Below are positions 1 through 7,410 of a stretch of DNA of 11,472 nucleotides, piece by piece. The stretch is from the NCBI GenBank assembly GCA_902465775.1, contig CABQOJ010000023.1, positions 1 through 11,472 of the forward strand. The letters run 5' to 3'. The position numbers and the translations under genes were made by a program. This stretch comes from an uncultured Porphyromonas sp. (lineage in GTDB: Bacteria; Bacteroidota; Bacteroidia; Bacteroidales; Porphyromonadaceae). The notes beneath the pieces are model-generated. The model was not told the DNA's origin and did no database searches. It worked only from the letters and a program-made list of their open reading frames with translations. The number at the start of each line of letters is the position of its first letter. Within the stretch, counting starts at the first letter, position 1.

Positions 1-1134
1 ATGGCGCATGGAGGCTATCTCAAGTCCTGGCGTGGCAATGGCGAGACGCTGCTTGTAAGCCTCGGCAAGAAGCTGAGCCGCCTCAGGGGAGAGCTGGTAA
101 ATGCGCTCGCCGATGGTGTAGTAGTCTGCGGATGTTGCTTTGCTGAACCAAGAGAGCGAGTCAAAGGCTTGTCGGCTGGTGCGTGTCAAGCCTTTGGCTT
201 TGCGCGTTTCGCTCGGGGTCTTGACGATGTCGGTGAGACGTAGCGCGGCGAGGTATTGCCCCTCACCACGTACGATGCCTGGCCAGAGGTGCAAACCATA
301 CGAAGTGGCGTAAGCTCCAGCGATGCGCTCGGCACAGTGGGAGAGGTCGATGAGCTCGCATGGGTAGTGGTCCAGGAGCCACTGAACCATCTGATCGTTT
401 TCCTCTTGGTTGAGCGTGCAGGTGGCGTAGAGTAGCACGCCCTCAGGAGCTAGCATACGCATCGCCTCCTGTAGGATAGCTCGCTGGCGGGTCACGCAGT
501 CGGCAACGAGCTGAGGTGACCACATACGCCTCGCCTCTTCGTCACGGCGCATCAGCCCCTCGCCGCTACAAGGCGCGTCAACTAAGATGAGGTCGCAGGA
601 GCCTTGTAGCCAAGGCGTGAGACGCTGTGGCTCCTCTTGCGTGATGATCATTTGGTCGGCACCGCACCACTTGACCATATTCTCCACAAGGATCTTGCAC
701 CGCTTGGGTAGTATCTCATTGCTCACGAGGAGTGTCTCTGCGGGGAGCAGATCGCGCAGGAGCGCACTCTTACCCCCAGGCGCGGCACAAAGGTCAAGAG
801 CTAGCCTAGGCGCCTCGTGCCAGCCGAGTTGCTCCCAAATCGTGGCAAGCGTCATAGCGCTAGCGTCCTGCACGTAATAAGCGCCAGCGTGCCACAGAGG
901 ATCTAGCGCAAAGGTGGGTCGCTCGCTGAGCCAGTAACCCTCCAGCTTCGTCGGTAGCCATGGTATAGTCCCATCCTCCAGCTCTGCAAAGGGGCGTGCC
1001 GATAAGGTGCGAGCCGGGTTAAGACGCAGAGATACTGAGGGGGGCGTCGCTAGAGCCTCGACAATGCGGGAGGCATGCTCGGGGTATGCTTGCGCTAGCT
1101 TAGCTTTCAGCTCTGACGGAACGGGAGTCTGCAT
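1..1134 (-). CDS. RsmF/YebU-type rRNA cytosine-C5 methyltransferase, C-terminus cut by window edge
   Basis: Translating the minus strand from the ATG at 1132-1134 gives 378 residues with no stop before the left edge, so the 3' end is missing. Family members of this type usually run to about 450-480 residues. It should transfer a methyl group from S-adenosylmethionine to C5 of a cytosine in rRNA, in the cytosol. The SAM-binding motif LDLCAAPGGKS lies near residues 113-123. The two NOL1/NOP2/Sun-family cysteines are present in VDAPCSGEG (Cys189) and YATCT (Cys239). GEGQYLAALRL near residues 290-300 resembles the end of the catalytic domain in RsmF/YebU. What follows would be the start of the C-terminal substrate-recognition region. 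The start lies 13 bp after the cyclophilin stop, so it is probably the last gene of the yitT operon. The exact target base cannot be read from the sequence. Confidence 0.9.
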   Translation of the reverse strand, partial: MQTPVPSELKAKLAQAYPEHASRIVEALATPPSVSLRLNPARTLSARPFAELEDGTIPWLPTKLEGYWLSERPTFALDPLWHAGAYYVQDASAMTLATIWEQLGWHEAPRLALDLCAAPGGKSALLRDLLPAETLLVSNEILPKRCKILVENMVKWCGADQMIITQEEPQRLTPWLQGSCDLILVDAPCSGEGLMRRDEEARRMWSPQLVADCVTRQRAILQEAMRMLAPEGVLLYATCTLNQEENDQMVQWLLDHYPCELIDLSHCAERIAGAYATSYGLHLWPGIVRGEGQYLAALRLTDIVKTPSETRKAKGLTRTSRQAFDSLSWFSKATSADYYTIGERIYQLSPEAAQLLAEAYKQRLAIATPGLEIASMRH

Positions 1135-1147
1135 GGTGTCGGGGGCG

Positions 1148-1825
1148 TTAGGGCAGGAGCGTCATACGCTTGATGATCACATCTCGCTTGGGGCGGTTCG
1201 TGCTGTCGGTCGGTAGGTCCTCGATCTTGGTGATCGTGCGCATACCATCAATCACCTCGCCAAAGACCGTGTACTGCCTGTCCAACCACGGGGCACCGCC
1301 CTGAGTCTTGTACGCCTGACGCTGTTCAGGCGTGTAGTCCCACTCACGTTGAGCTGCTATGTCGTCTAGGTCAAAGTCGGTGTAGTAGGTGCCTGTGACA
1401 ATGTAAAATTGACTGCCCGAAGACTCCTTCTTTGGATTCTCTTCATCCGGTAAACGAGCTGCCGCTAGGGCGCCTCGCTTATGGATATGGTTGGGTAGGA
1501 TCTCCGCGGGAATGGTGGTCGAGAGGGTGTCTATGGAGACATCCGTCTTGCGTGTCGCTCCACGGGTCGAGAGGTTACCCCCCTGGACCATAAACTGCGC
1601 TATGACACGGTGCATCAAGACTCCCTCGTAGTCTCTCCGACGTACATGCTCTAGGAAGGCCGCTTGGTGTAGAGGCGTGTCGTCATAGAGTAGGAGCGTG
1701 AAGTCTCCCTGCGAAGTCTCCACGAGCACCCGTCGTCCAGCAGGAAGTGCCTCGGGCTCAGTCTGAGCTGTGAGTGAGGTAACGCAAAGAGCAAGAAGGA
1801 GTAAGAAAGTGGCAAATGGTTTCAC
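1148..1825 (-). CDS. Secreted cyclophilin-type peptidyl-prolyl cis-trans isomerase
   Basis: 225 residues, starting at a GTG codon (1823-1825) only 3 bp after the yitT stop, which suggests translational coupling. The enzyme catalyses cis-trans isomerisation of Xaa-Pro bonds. Residues 1-20 form a signal peptide with a likely cleavage site after LTA, so it acts in the periplasm. The Cys at residue 14 follows Leu and does not make a convincing lipobox. The cyclophilin core is clear. MHRVIAQFMVQGGN carries the catalytic Arg73 plus Phe78 and Gln81, SSGSQFYIVTG follows, and YTVFGEVIDGM lies near the end. Between the last two blocks is an insertion of about 30 residues (EWDYTPEQRQAYKTQGG), which I recall from other Bacteroidetes homologues. 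No essential residue looks lost. Confidence 0.93.
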   Translation of the reverse strand: MKPFATFLLLLALCVTSLTAQTEPEALPAGRRVLVETSQGDFTLLLYDDTPLHQAAFLEHVRRRDYEGVLMHRVIAQFMVQGGNLSTRGATRKTDVSIDTLSTTIPAEILPNHIHKRGALAAARLPDEENPKKESSGSQFYIVTGTYYTDFDLDDIAAQREWDYTPEQRQAYKTQGGAPWLDRQYTVFGEVIDGMRTITKIEDLPTDSTNRPKRDVIIKRMTLLP

Positions 1826-1828
1826 AGC

Positions 1829-2767
1829 TTAGAGGATCTGAGGTGCGGTATCGTTGGTCGCATTGGTTGTTGCGATAAAGGCTTTAGGGTCAGCGAGGAG
1901 TACCGCTTTCTTGAGCTTATTGACATATTTGCGCTCCACAATCATAAAGATGATGTCCCGCTCGGCACCCGCGTAGATACCGCTACCATGGAGGAAGGTG
2001 CCCCGCAGATTCAGCTGCTCGATGATGAGCGTGCGTAGCTCAGCGGTATGCTCGGAGACGATGAAGATCGCTTTGTTGGGGTTCTCCGGCTGAAGGAAGT
2101 CGACCACCTTGCCATAGACGAAGATGGTGATCCAAGAGTAAAGCGGCACGCTAACATCTCCAAAAGCGACCAGTCCGAAGAGTACCACAGCAGAGTCTAC
2201 CGCTATGATCATGTGGCTGGTCTTGAGGTTGTTGCCCTTGGCAAGCACCCGAGCGATGACATCGGTCCCGGCACTGGTGCTGCCCGCCTTGAAGGTAAGT
2301 AGCACGCCCAGTCCGAGGATCGCGCCACCGTAGACGGAGGAGAGAAACTTATCGTTGCTTACGATGATCACATCTCGTGTCATCGAGGTGATCAGGTCGG
2401 TACAAATGGAGATGAGTAGGAAGGTCGCAATCGTCTTGCCCCCACTGCGCAAACCGAGGGAGCGTGCTGCCAAGAGGAAGAACGGCACGTTGAAGCAGAG
2501 CGCCACAGCGCCAATGGGTAGCCCCTCGGGAAACGCCTCAAAGGTCCCTTGCGTCAGATAGTTGATCGTGATACTGATTCCGTAGCATCCGCCAGGGACA
2601 ATGTCTGCGGGAGCGATAAAGCAAGCATAAGCGACCGCTTGGCAGATTGCTCCGATGATGAGGTAGAGTATCTCCACGGCAAGCGGAGAGCGCCGAGGCG
2701 TGAAGGTTTGTCGCTCGTGAGGCGGTGGCGCTGGCTGTTGCTTTAAGTGCGGTGTCGTGCTGGACAT
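1829..2767 (-). CDS. YitT-family integral membrane protein (DUF161 plus DUF2179)
   Basis: 312 residues. A proline- and glutamine-rich hydrophilic N-terminus of about 28 residues precedes five or six hydrophobic segments (roughly 30-52, 62-72, 85-102, 112-128, 145-160, 185-225). Family marks are PGG at 58-60 in the first hairpin, and GSTSAGTDVIA at 162-172. A soluble C-terminal domain of the DUF2179 type (about 230-300) carries GSGIYAG, the IVERK strand and DPKAFI. The family is widespread and its transport or regulatory role is not settled, so no substrate is proposed. It is the first gene of a probable three-gene operon with the cyclophilin and the rRNA methyltransferase. Its ATG at 2765-2767 lies about 40 bp below a TAnnTTTG-type promoter box. 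Confidence 0.92.
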   Translation of the reverse strand: MSSTTPHLKQQPAPPPHERQTFTPRRSPLAVEILYLIIGAICQAVAYACFIAPADIVPGGCYGISITINYLTQGTFEAFPEGLPIGAVALCFNVPFFLLAARSLGLRSGGKTIATFLLISICTDLITSMTRDVIIVSNDKFLSSVYGGAILGLGVLLTFKAGSTSAGTDVIARVLAKGNNLKTSHMIIAVDSAVVLFGLVAFGDVSVPLYSWITIFVYGKVVDFLQPENPNKAIFIVSEHTAELRTLIIEQLNLRGTFLHGSGIYAGAERDIIFMIVERKYVNKLKKAVLLADPKAFIATTNATNDTAPQIL

Positions 2768-2807
2768 AAATTGCTAGAAGGAAGACGAATGGATGATAGC
2801 TTGGCTA

Positions 2808-2815
2808 CAAAGTTA
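2808..2815 (-). promoter_or_regulatory. Candidate Bacteroidetes -7 promoter box for the yitT operon
   Basis: The minus strand reads TAACTTTG, an exact match to the Bacteroidetes -7 consensus TAnnTTTG. A start point near 2801 would give a leader of about 33 nt before the yitT ATG. I find no TTG at the expected spacing of about 19-21 bp upstream; the nearest is 11 bp away. The call therefore rests on the -7 box and its position. Confidence 0.45.
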
Positions 2816-2855
2816 CTCAATCTTTGCAATTGGAGCGCTGAGTAGACGGCTCTTT

Positions 2856-3054
2856 CGTGCATTTCACCCACTAATGCAAATCTCTCCCGAGGAAAATCCA
2901 AATAGCTCGCCGAAACACTGACATTTCCTCGGAGAAACGAAAAATCTCTTCGGAAGAATGAAATAAAACTTCGGAAGAAAGCAATGAAACTTCGGAGGTA
3001 TTTGCCTTTTCCCTCCGTGGGGAATTGTAATTTCTTCGGGGAAAAGTCAGATAA
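2856..3054 (+). repeat. Array A: degenerate 21-bp tandem units, direct copy of array B
   Basis: Positions 2856-2979 match 7967-8090 at a constant offset of 5111 bp with 9 mismatches in 124 bp and no gaps (about 93% identity). Both copies have the same orientation. From about 2885 the sequence falls into 21-bp units starting at 2885, 2906, 2927, 2948, 2969 and 2990. Two more units start near 3011 (23 bp long) and 3034. Units centre on a CTTCGGAAGAA or CCTCGGAGAAA core followed by an A-rich stretch. After 2979 the copies differ in sequence but keep the period. There are no unique spacers between units, so this is not a CRISPR array. Confidence 0.85.
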
Positions 3055-3240
3055 GCGGGTAAAGTTCCCGAGAGCGTTTAAGACAGTTCGCCTCCTTCTT
3101 GCACCTCAAAATAAGAATTAGCTCGAGAGTGATGGTTAAAAAGAGCATGAGTCCTAAGGCACGTAGTAAGAGTGTTTTTATTGCCTCCGAGGAGATTGTA
3201 CTGTGCCGATTTGTTCTGAGTCTTATGGACTCTGATTACG

Positions 3241-3271
3241 CAAAAGGGAACTGTCGCTAACGACAGTCCCC
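3241..3271 (-). terminator. Rho-independent-type terminator of the envelope operon
   Basis: A stem with arms ACTGTCG and CGACAGT around the loop CTAA (plus-strand reading) is extended by GGG/CCC across a one-base bulge at 3246-3271. On the minus strand the stem is followed directly by TTTT (3245-3242). It lies 70 bp beyond the stop codon of the last envelope gene at 3341, the right place to end that operon. Confidence 0.75.
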
Positions 3272-3340
3272 TCTTACGATTGATGTTTTACACCCTTTCT
3301 GTACGAAGTACAATGGGCTAAAAACGACAGGTGATACTAA

Positions 3341-4285
3341 CTACCAAAGAATTATGTTGTTATACACTCTCTTAGGTTGGTTCTTGGCATAAGCTACGGC
3401 GACATCTCTAGCAGCCTTTACGACAGCTTGATTTTCGGCATGACGACGTGCTGCCTCCTTCTCCAGGAGAGCCCACTCACGCTGATTGTCAGCGGTCATC
3501 TTCTTAGAGACTTTTGCCATAAAGGCTTTGACCGCCTTGTCCTGCTTAGTCCCCATAGGGATCTCTCTTACGATCTCCATAGCCTCTTGGGCTCCTGAAG
3601 CTGTTGGGTTAGCAGCCCAGACAGCTTCAGCCTGCTGGAGTAGACGCTTAGACTCTGCATTGGCATAGTTTTGATAGCACTCCTCTAGAGCTTTCACGAC
3701 CTTGCTATACGAGGGGATAGCACTAGGGATCTCACTAAGGGTGTAGAGCGCAAATCCGTATTCGCCTTGCTTGGCACTACTACGAGCGAGGTTGATAAGG
3801 TTATCCACCTGTCTCTCATAGTAGTCTACGATACGGCCTCTAGATCTAGAGACAAAACCTCTGAACTCGGCATTTTCGAGCTGTAGCGAGGCAATCGCTT
3901 TGTGGAGCGTATTAGCCTTGTTTGTCCCTTTAGAATTAGTGTTTATGACAAAGCTATCAAAGACATTGCCCGTCTGAGCATCCGTAACAGCAAATGTAAA
4001 TGAGAGGTCCATAGTGGTCCTCGGGGGAACTCCACTACTGGTGCGCTCATCTGCAATTGTGATGTTGGGAACTAATGCGAAGCGCGCGAACTCAGACTCC
4101 GATGAAACTCCATTGGCAGTCAGAGCTTGCTTCATCTTTTGTCCCAGTAGACGATCAGCCTTGTCCCCTAACTGGTAGTCACACACAGCGTGTGCTGGTG
4201 CTATGGCAATCCCCTGAGCAGATAGTAGCTGCGGGGATATGTAAGCTATCGCCAAGAGGCAATAGAGTAGATGCTTGACCTTCAT
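3341..4285 (-). CDS. Periplasmic protein with CsgG-like N-terminal region and helical C-terminus, function unknown
   Basis: 314 residues with a signal peptide of about 23 residues (cleavage after LLSA). The mature N-terminus (IAIAPAHAV, then a helix ending ALTANGV, then RFALVPNITIAD) has the strand-helix-strand pattern of the CsgG/LpoB-like fold seen in secretion and cell-wall accessory proteins. This is a pattern judgement, not a database match. From about residue 150 the protein looks helical and TPR-like (YYERQVDNLINLARSSAKQ, then GEYGFALYTLSEIP). It closes with a charged helix and AVAYAKNQPKRVYN. I recall similar unnamed proteins in Bacteroides ending in the same block, which suggests a conserved Bacteroidales family. 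It is the last gene of the four-gene cluster, 9 bp after the DUF6175 gene, with a terminator downstream. Confidence 0.85.
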   Translation of the reverse strand: MKVKHLLYCLLAIAYISPQLLSAQGIAIAPAHAVCDYQLGDKADRLLGQKMKQALTANGVSSESEFARFALVPNITIADERTSSGVPPRTTMDLSFTFAVTDAQTGNVFDSFVINTNSKGTNKANTLHKAIASLQLENAEFRGFVSRSRGRIVDYYERQVDNLINLARSSAKQGEYGFALYTLSEIPSAIPSYSKVVKALEECYQNYANAESKRLLQQAEAVWAANPTASGAQEAMEIVREIPMGTKQDKAVKAFMAKVSKKMTADNQREWALLEKEAARRHAENQAVVKAARDVAVAYAKNQPKRVYNNIILW

Positions 4286-4294
4286 ATCGGCAGA

Positions 4295-5164
4295 TTAATT
4301 AAGGATTATCTCGATTTGGGCTATAGAGCCTGCGATGTTTCGTATCTTGGTCTTGAAACCAAGACTCTTGAGTTGCTTCTCTAGAGGTCTAAAGAAGCGT
4401 CGCCCATCGATTGCTCGTCCTGAATTGTCAAGGAGAGGCATCATAATCTGAGATGCTTGGATGATGTTCTCATCGCTATTGTCTACGTTGAAAGAGCCTC
4501 CTACACAATTGGACTCGAGGAAGTCCTCTACAAACTCTTCGATGGACTGTCCTCCGAAATCTTGCTCTAGACGACCTTGACTATCACGTATTAGGAGAGA
4601 ACCCTCACGACCAGTCGTTTCCCAATCATTGAAGGTCTGCTCCAGCTGAGAGCAGAAAGGGTCAATCTTGTCGATCACGGCCTCTTGCAGCAGGGCGATG
4701 GCAGTAGCTCCAATGGCTGGGCTACTTTGTCCAGATGCTGAGGCTACATTCTTAAACGAGGCCATATCAAATCCCGCAAACTCGGCATATAGTATGTCTC
4801 GTGGACCTTGTTTCGTCATCTTGTAGTTGAGGTCTATGCGGATGTCGATCGGGAGGACATAGTCGGGATTGTCTTGTGCCTTCTTGAGAGCCATCTCTAG
4901 GTTGGAGAGGGGAAATCCGCGATCACGCATCAGCTCCTCAAACTTTACAATACACGCCTTTAGTTCATCATTGAGAAAGGCTAGCTTGTAGTGCTGGTAG
5001 AAGTTGTAGTCCCCAGCATCGTCTGTCGCCTCGAGTAGCCCCAGCTTAGCCATAAGAGCATCTGAGGGTACAATCATAAGACGAGGCTTCTTAGAATTCT
5101 GTGCCAATGCAGAGCAAAAGCTCAGTACGAGCACGGCCAAGAAGAGAGAGAGTAGTCGTTTCAT
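4295..5164 (-). CDS. DUF6175-family secreted protein
   Basis: 289 residues with a clear signal peptide (MKRLLSLFLAV, cleavage after SALA near residue 21). Features I associate with DUF6175 are the opening strand PRLMIVPSDALMAK, the helix ending LMRDRGFPLSNLE, and the strand YVLPIDIRIDLNYKM. The helix AIALLQEAVIDKIDPFCSQL and the closing block GRAIDGRRFFRPLEKQL also fit. The family has no established function. The mature N-terminus resembles that of the downstream 314-residue protein (a strand ending in VP, then a long helix), so the two may share a fold. The start codon is 26 bp after the lipoprotein stop and the stop is 9 bp before the next gene, consistent with one transcript. There are no TM segments after the signal peptide, so it is probably periplasmic or surface-associated. 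Confidence 0.8.
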   Translation of the reverse strand: MKRLLSLFLAVLVLSFCSALAQNSKKPRLMIVPSDALMAKLGLLEATDDAGDYNFYQHYKLAFLNDELKACIVKFEELMRDRGFPLSNLEMALKKAQDNPDYVLPIDIRIDLNYKMTKQGPRDILYAEFAGFDMASFKNVASASGQSSPAIGATAIALLQEAVIDKIDPFCSQLEQTFNDWETTGREGSLLIRDSQGRLEQDFGGQSIEEFVEDFLESNCVGGSFNVDNSDENIIQASQIMMPLLDNSGRAIDGRRFFRPLEKQLKSLGFKTKIRNIAGSIAQIEIILN

Positions 5165-5190
5165 AGCTAGATTATCTTATCGTAATGAAG

Positions 5191-5679
5191 TTAGAAGATA
5201 GAGCCGAGCTTCTTGATAATACCCTCTGACTCCAGGTACTTGCGCAGAGCATCCTTCTGGATAGAGAGAGCCACTCCGATCTTGTACTGACTGCCTACCT
5301 TAAGACGGTCTTGTGGACGTATCGTCCCGTCATTGGATAGAGCGACGAACTGTAGGTAGCGCCCAGACTTATAAAACTCCTCAAAGAACTTCTCATTCTT
5401 AGCATGATCCTGAGGTGATACAAGGGGCTTCTGTGCAGAGACTCCAGGACCTGCAGGGATACCCTTAAAGAGGACGGCATCTACACCGTCTCGCTTAGCA
5501 CGCTCGATTGCCTTCTTCTGGTTAGAGGCGTAGCTATATACCTTGATGAGATAAGAGCCTTGACCACCCACTCCAAGAGAGTGTACCTCGTAGTCGTAGT
5601 CGTGCTTCGTGCCACAAGAGAGAATGCAGAGTAGAGAGAGTGTTACTCCTAGTAGCTTAGTGAATGCTTGTAGTTTCAT
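5191..5679 (-). CDS. Small conserved lipoprotein of the envelope cluster, function unknown
   Basis: I place the start at the ATG at 5677-5679 (162 residues). An in-frame ATG at 5734-5736 would add 19 residues ahead of the signal sequence and sits inside a stable hairpin. From the inner start the N-terminus is MKLQAFTKLLGVTLSLLCIL followed by SC. This is a lipobox (Ile19-Leu-Ser-Cys22) for processing by signal peptidase II, with Gly23 next. The mature part has YLIKVYSY, a helix KKAIERAKRDGVDAVLFKG, then GRYLQFVALSNDG and KYLESEGIIKKLGSIF. I recall Bacteroides proteins with the same YLKFV and IIRGLG-type blocks, but know no function. It lies between the barrel gene and the DUF6175 gene, so it may act with them at the outer membrane. 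Confidence 0.85.
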   Translation of the reverse strand: MKLQAFTKLLGVTLSLLCILSCGTKHDYDYEVHSLGVGGQGSYLIKVYSYASNQKKAIERAKRDGVDAVLFKGIPAGPGVSAQKPLVSPQDHAKNEKFFEEFYKSGRYLQFVALSNDGTIRPQDRLKVGSQYKIGVALSIQKDALRKYLESEGIIKKLGSIF

Positions 5680-5702
5680 AGGTTTGTTTATTTGTAGTGT
5701 TA

Positions 5703-5744
5703 GTAGGAGTGCGGACTCTTGATCCAAGTAGCCCACACTCCTAC
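5703..5744 (-). other. Hairpin in the spacer between the barrel gene and the lipoprotein gene
   Basis: A perfect 9-bp inverted repeat (GTAGGAGTG at 5703-5711, CACTCCTAC at 5736-5744) encloses a 24-nt loop. One mismatch followed by two more pairs extends it inward. There is no T-run on either side, so it is not a classical terminator. It lies in the 90-bp gap between two co-directional genes, where no promoter box is visible. It may set mRNA stability or partial read-through between the first gene and the rest. Confidence 0.6.
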
Positions 5745-5769
5745 GATAATACTAGTTTATTAGTTTAGG

Positions 5770-7410
5770 TTAGAAGGAGAAGCGCATACCAAGACCGAAG
5801 TTGTACGGTGTGATGCCGAGTCCCTCTGTATTTAGATGGATTTTCTCATTAGGTAGCCAAATGTCATAGCCTGCGTGAGCAAAGATGTTGACGCTAGGAT
5901 GTACATAGAATCCGAAGCGAGCACCTACAGTGACATAGCCGATACTCAGATCAAACTTCTTGCTGGTAGTTCCTATTGAGCCATATCCAACTTCTAGAGA
6001 AGCATTGAGAGCACGAGCGAAGTTGAACTCCTTACGTAGACCATAAGTCATGCGCAAGAGCGTTGCAACCTCGTTACCCACCTTGAAAACAGGAACGCCG
6101 AATCCTCCCTTGTCAGATGCCTTAAGACCGAAAGGTAGTGCTATTCGTACAAATGCAAAGATACCTGGGATCGTCTTACCCTTGAGACCTGGGATTAGCT
6201 TAATTAGGTCTGATGCACGATAGTCAGCCTCACCACCGACATACATAAAGTTAGCCAATGGGGTTATACCGATACCTAGGTCAGGCTTGCTAATAAGCGT
6301 CATGCCCTCCTCGAGCTTTCTAAACCCAGCGTACTGATAGAAGTGTGTGAAGTCCTCTAAGCTGCCATCAGCGGCAAACTTGTTGTCAACGATGTGTCTG
6401 CCAACACGTACAGCACCACGACGTACCGTCTTGGACTCGCCTGTTGAAGGATCTAGGATGTTCTCTACTACGTAGAAGCGGTCATCTGTCTTCAGGTTCT
6501 CCTTTGTACCGATCTTGGCAGAGATAGGGCTCGTCTGAGCTATAGTTGCTTGAGTCTCGAAGTCATGTACATTGTTAGCTATGAGCACATCTGCCATTTG
6601 AAGCAAGTTTGCTGCGACTTCATCGTACTTAGTGTCATCACTGATAGATGCACTTTTTGCCATACCCTTGAAGAAAGCGGTTGCTTTGCTTTCCTTTGTG
6701 GCATAAACGAACTTGATGGGGAAGGTCATCTGGTCGATACCATTTGGAGTGCTATAGTGATCATTGTAGAAGCTATTCATAACCTCAGAATTAAAGTCTA
6801 GCTTGTAGACGAAAGCCTCAGTCTTTGGGGTCTTGTCATTTAAGAGGTAAACGTAGTAGACCACAACGTAGGAGCGGTCGATAAGCTGCTCGCCTAGTCT
6901 GTTGAGCTGGACATTCAGAGCTCTCTGACCAGCCTTAGCCTCTACGATATCGGCATCTGTTGCAGCAAAAGATCCGCGCTCCTCTAGGACTTGTGCAGAG
7001 TACTCTTGCTTTTCATTGTCAAAGGTGGGGAACCAGCACTTCATAATCTGTCGGCCTACCTGCTGCTCCTCTAGAGCCTTGCTGATCTCCTCTTGGAGAG
7101 CCGCACGACCTTCTTTAGTATTAGCAGGCTTTTCGGGAGGCGTGACTCGCAGCTCCTGGAGGGCGATCTTGTTTGTATCAAACTGATCATTGGATGCCGA
7201 CTGCATTATCTGTACAAGTTGTCTAGCCGCGGAAGAGCCATCTGTTGCAAAGATGACTGAGCGTGAGGGGCGGAGGTACTTGCGAGAGAGTACGTCTGTA
7301 CGCGCAGCCGTGAGTTCCTCTACATCTTGAGCAGATAGTGTGGAGGTACAGATAGTTCCTAAGGTGATAACAGCGCATAGGAACAAGAAGCGTAATGCAA
7401 TTCTTTTCAT
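5770..7410 (-). CDS. Probable outer-membrane beta-barrel protein heading the envelope cluster
   Basis: 546 residues. The signal peptide covers about residues 1-27 (cleavage after TLSA, before QDVEE). The middle holds helical and strand-rich segments. One of these (about 296-345: AKIGTKENLKTDDRFYVVE, then RRGAVRVGRHIVDN) resembles the small beta-domain found at the end of FlgT- and CsgG-associated proteins; this is a pattern-level judgement. From about residue 375 alternating strands with aromatic ends and glycine turns suggest a small barrel (FAFVRIALPFGLK, LDLSIGYVTVGARFGFYVH-type strands), closing with NFGLGMRFSF. A terminal Phe is typical of barrels inserted by the Bam complex. The ATG at 7408-7410 overlaps the stop of an upstream open frame as ATGA. 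No function is known to me. Confidence 0.85.
   Translation of the reverse strand: MKRIALRFLFLCAVITLGTICTSTLSAQDVEELTAARTDVLSRKYLRPSRSVIFATDGSSAARQLVQIMQSASNDQFDTNKIALQELRVTPPEKPANTKEGRAALQEEISKALEEQQVGRQIMKCWFPTFDNEKQEYSAQVLEERGSFAATDADIVEAKAGQRALNVQLNRLGEQLIDRSYVVVYYVYLLNDKTPKTEAFVYKLDFNSEVMNSFYNDHYSTPNGIDQMTFPIKFVYATKESKATAFFKGMAKSASISDDTKYDEVAANLLQMADVLIANNVHDFETQATIAQTSPISAKIGTKENLKTDDRFYVVENILDPSTGESKTVRRGAVRVGRHIVDNKFAADGSLEDFTHFYQYAGFRKLEEGMTLISKPDLGIGITPLANFMYVGGEADYRASDLIKLIPGLKGKTIPGIFAFVRIALPFGLKASDKGGFGVPVFKVGNEVATLLRMTYGLRKEFNFARALNASLEVGYGSIGTTSKKFDLSIGYVTVGARFGFYVHPSVNIFAHAGYDIWLPNEKIHLNTEGLGITPYNFGLGMRFSF

Larger units (their letters stand above)
2768..3340. other. 573-bp intergenic region between the envelope operon and yitT
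   Basis: This gap contains the yitT promoter box, array A, a weakly supported long-range stem (3149-3232) and the terminator of the envelope operon (3241-3271). A small hairpin with 5-bp arms, TGTAC and GTACA, lies near 3300. I see no tRNA-like cloverleaf, no T-loop motif, and no open frame that looks coding on either strand. Confidence 0.7.

Noticed and set aside
587..877. Plus-strand frame of 96 codons
   Set aside because: It lies entirely opposite the rRNA methyltransferase gene, whose motifs I and IV and both family cysteines read clearly on the minus strand.
2885..3054. Regularly repeated units resembling a CRISPR array
   Set aside because: Units are directly adjacent and all similar to one another, with no unique spacers and no cas genes nearby. 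It is a tandem minisatellite.
2768..3340. Possible tRNA or other known RNA gene in the large gap
   Set aside because: No T-loop motif, no cloverleaf arms and no CCA-like end were found; only simple hairpins are present.
5680..5736. Longer lipoprotein start at the ATG at 5734-5736
   Set aside because: It would place 19 mostly hydrophilic residues before a normal lipoprotein signal sequence, and the start codon lies within the arm of a stable hairpin.
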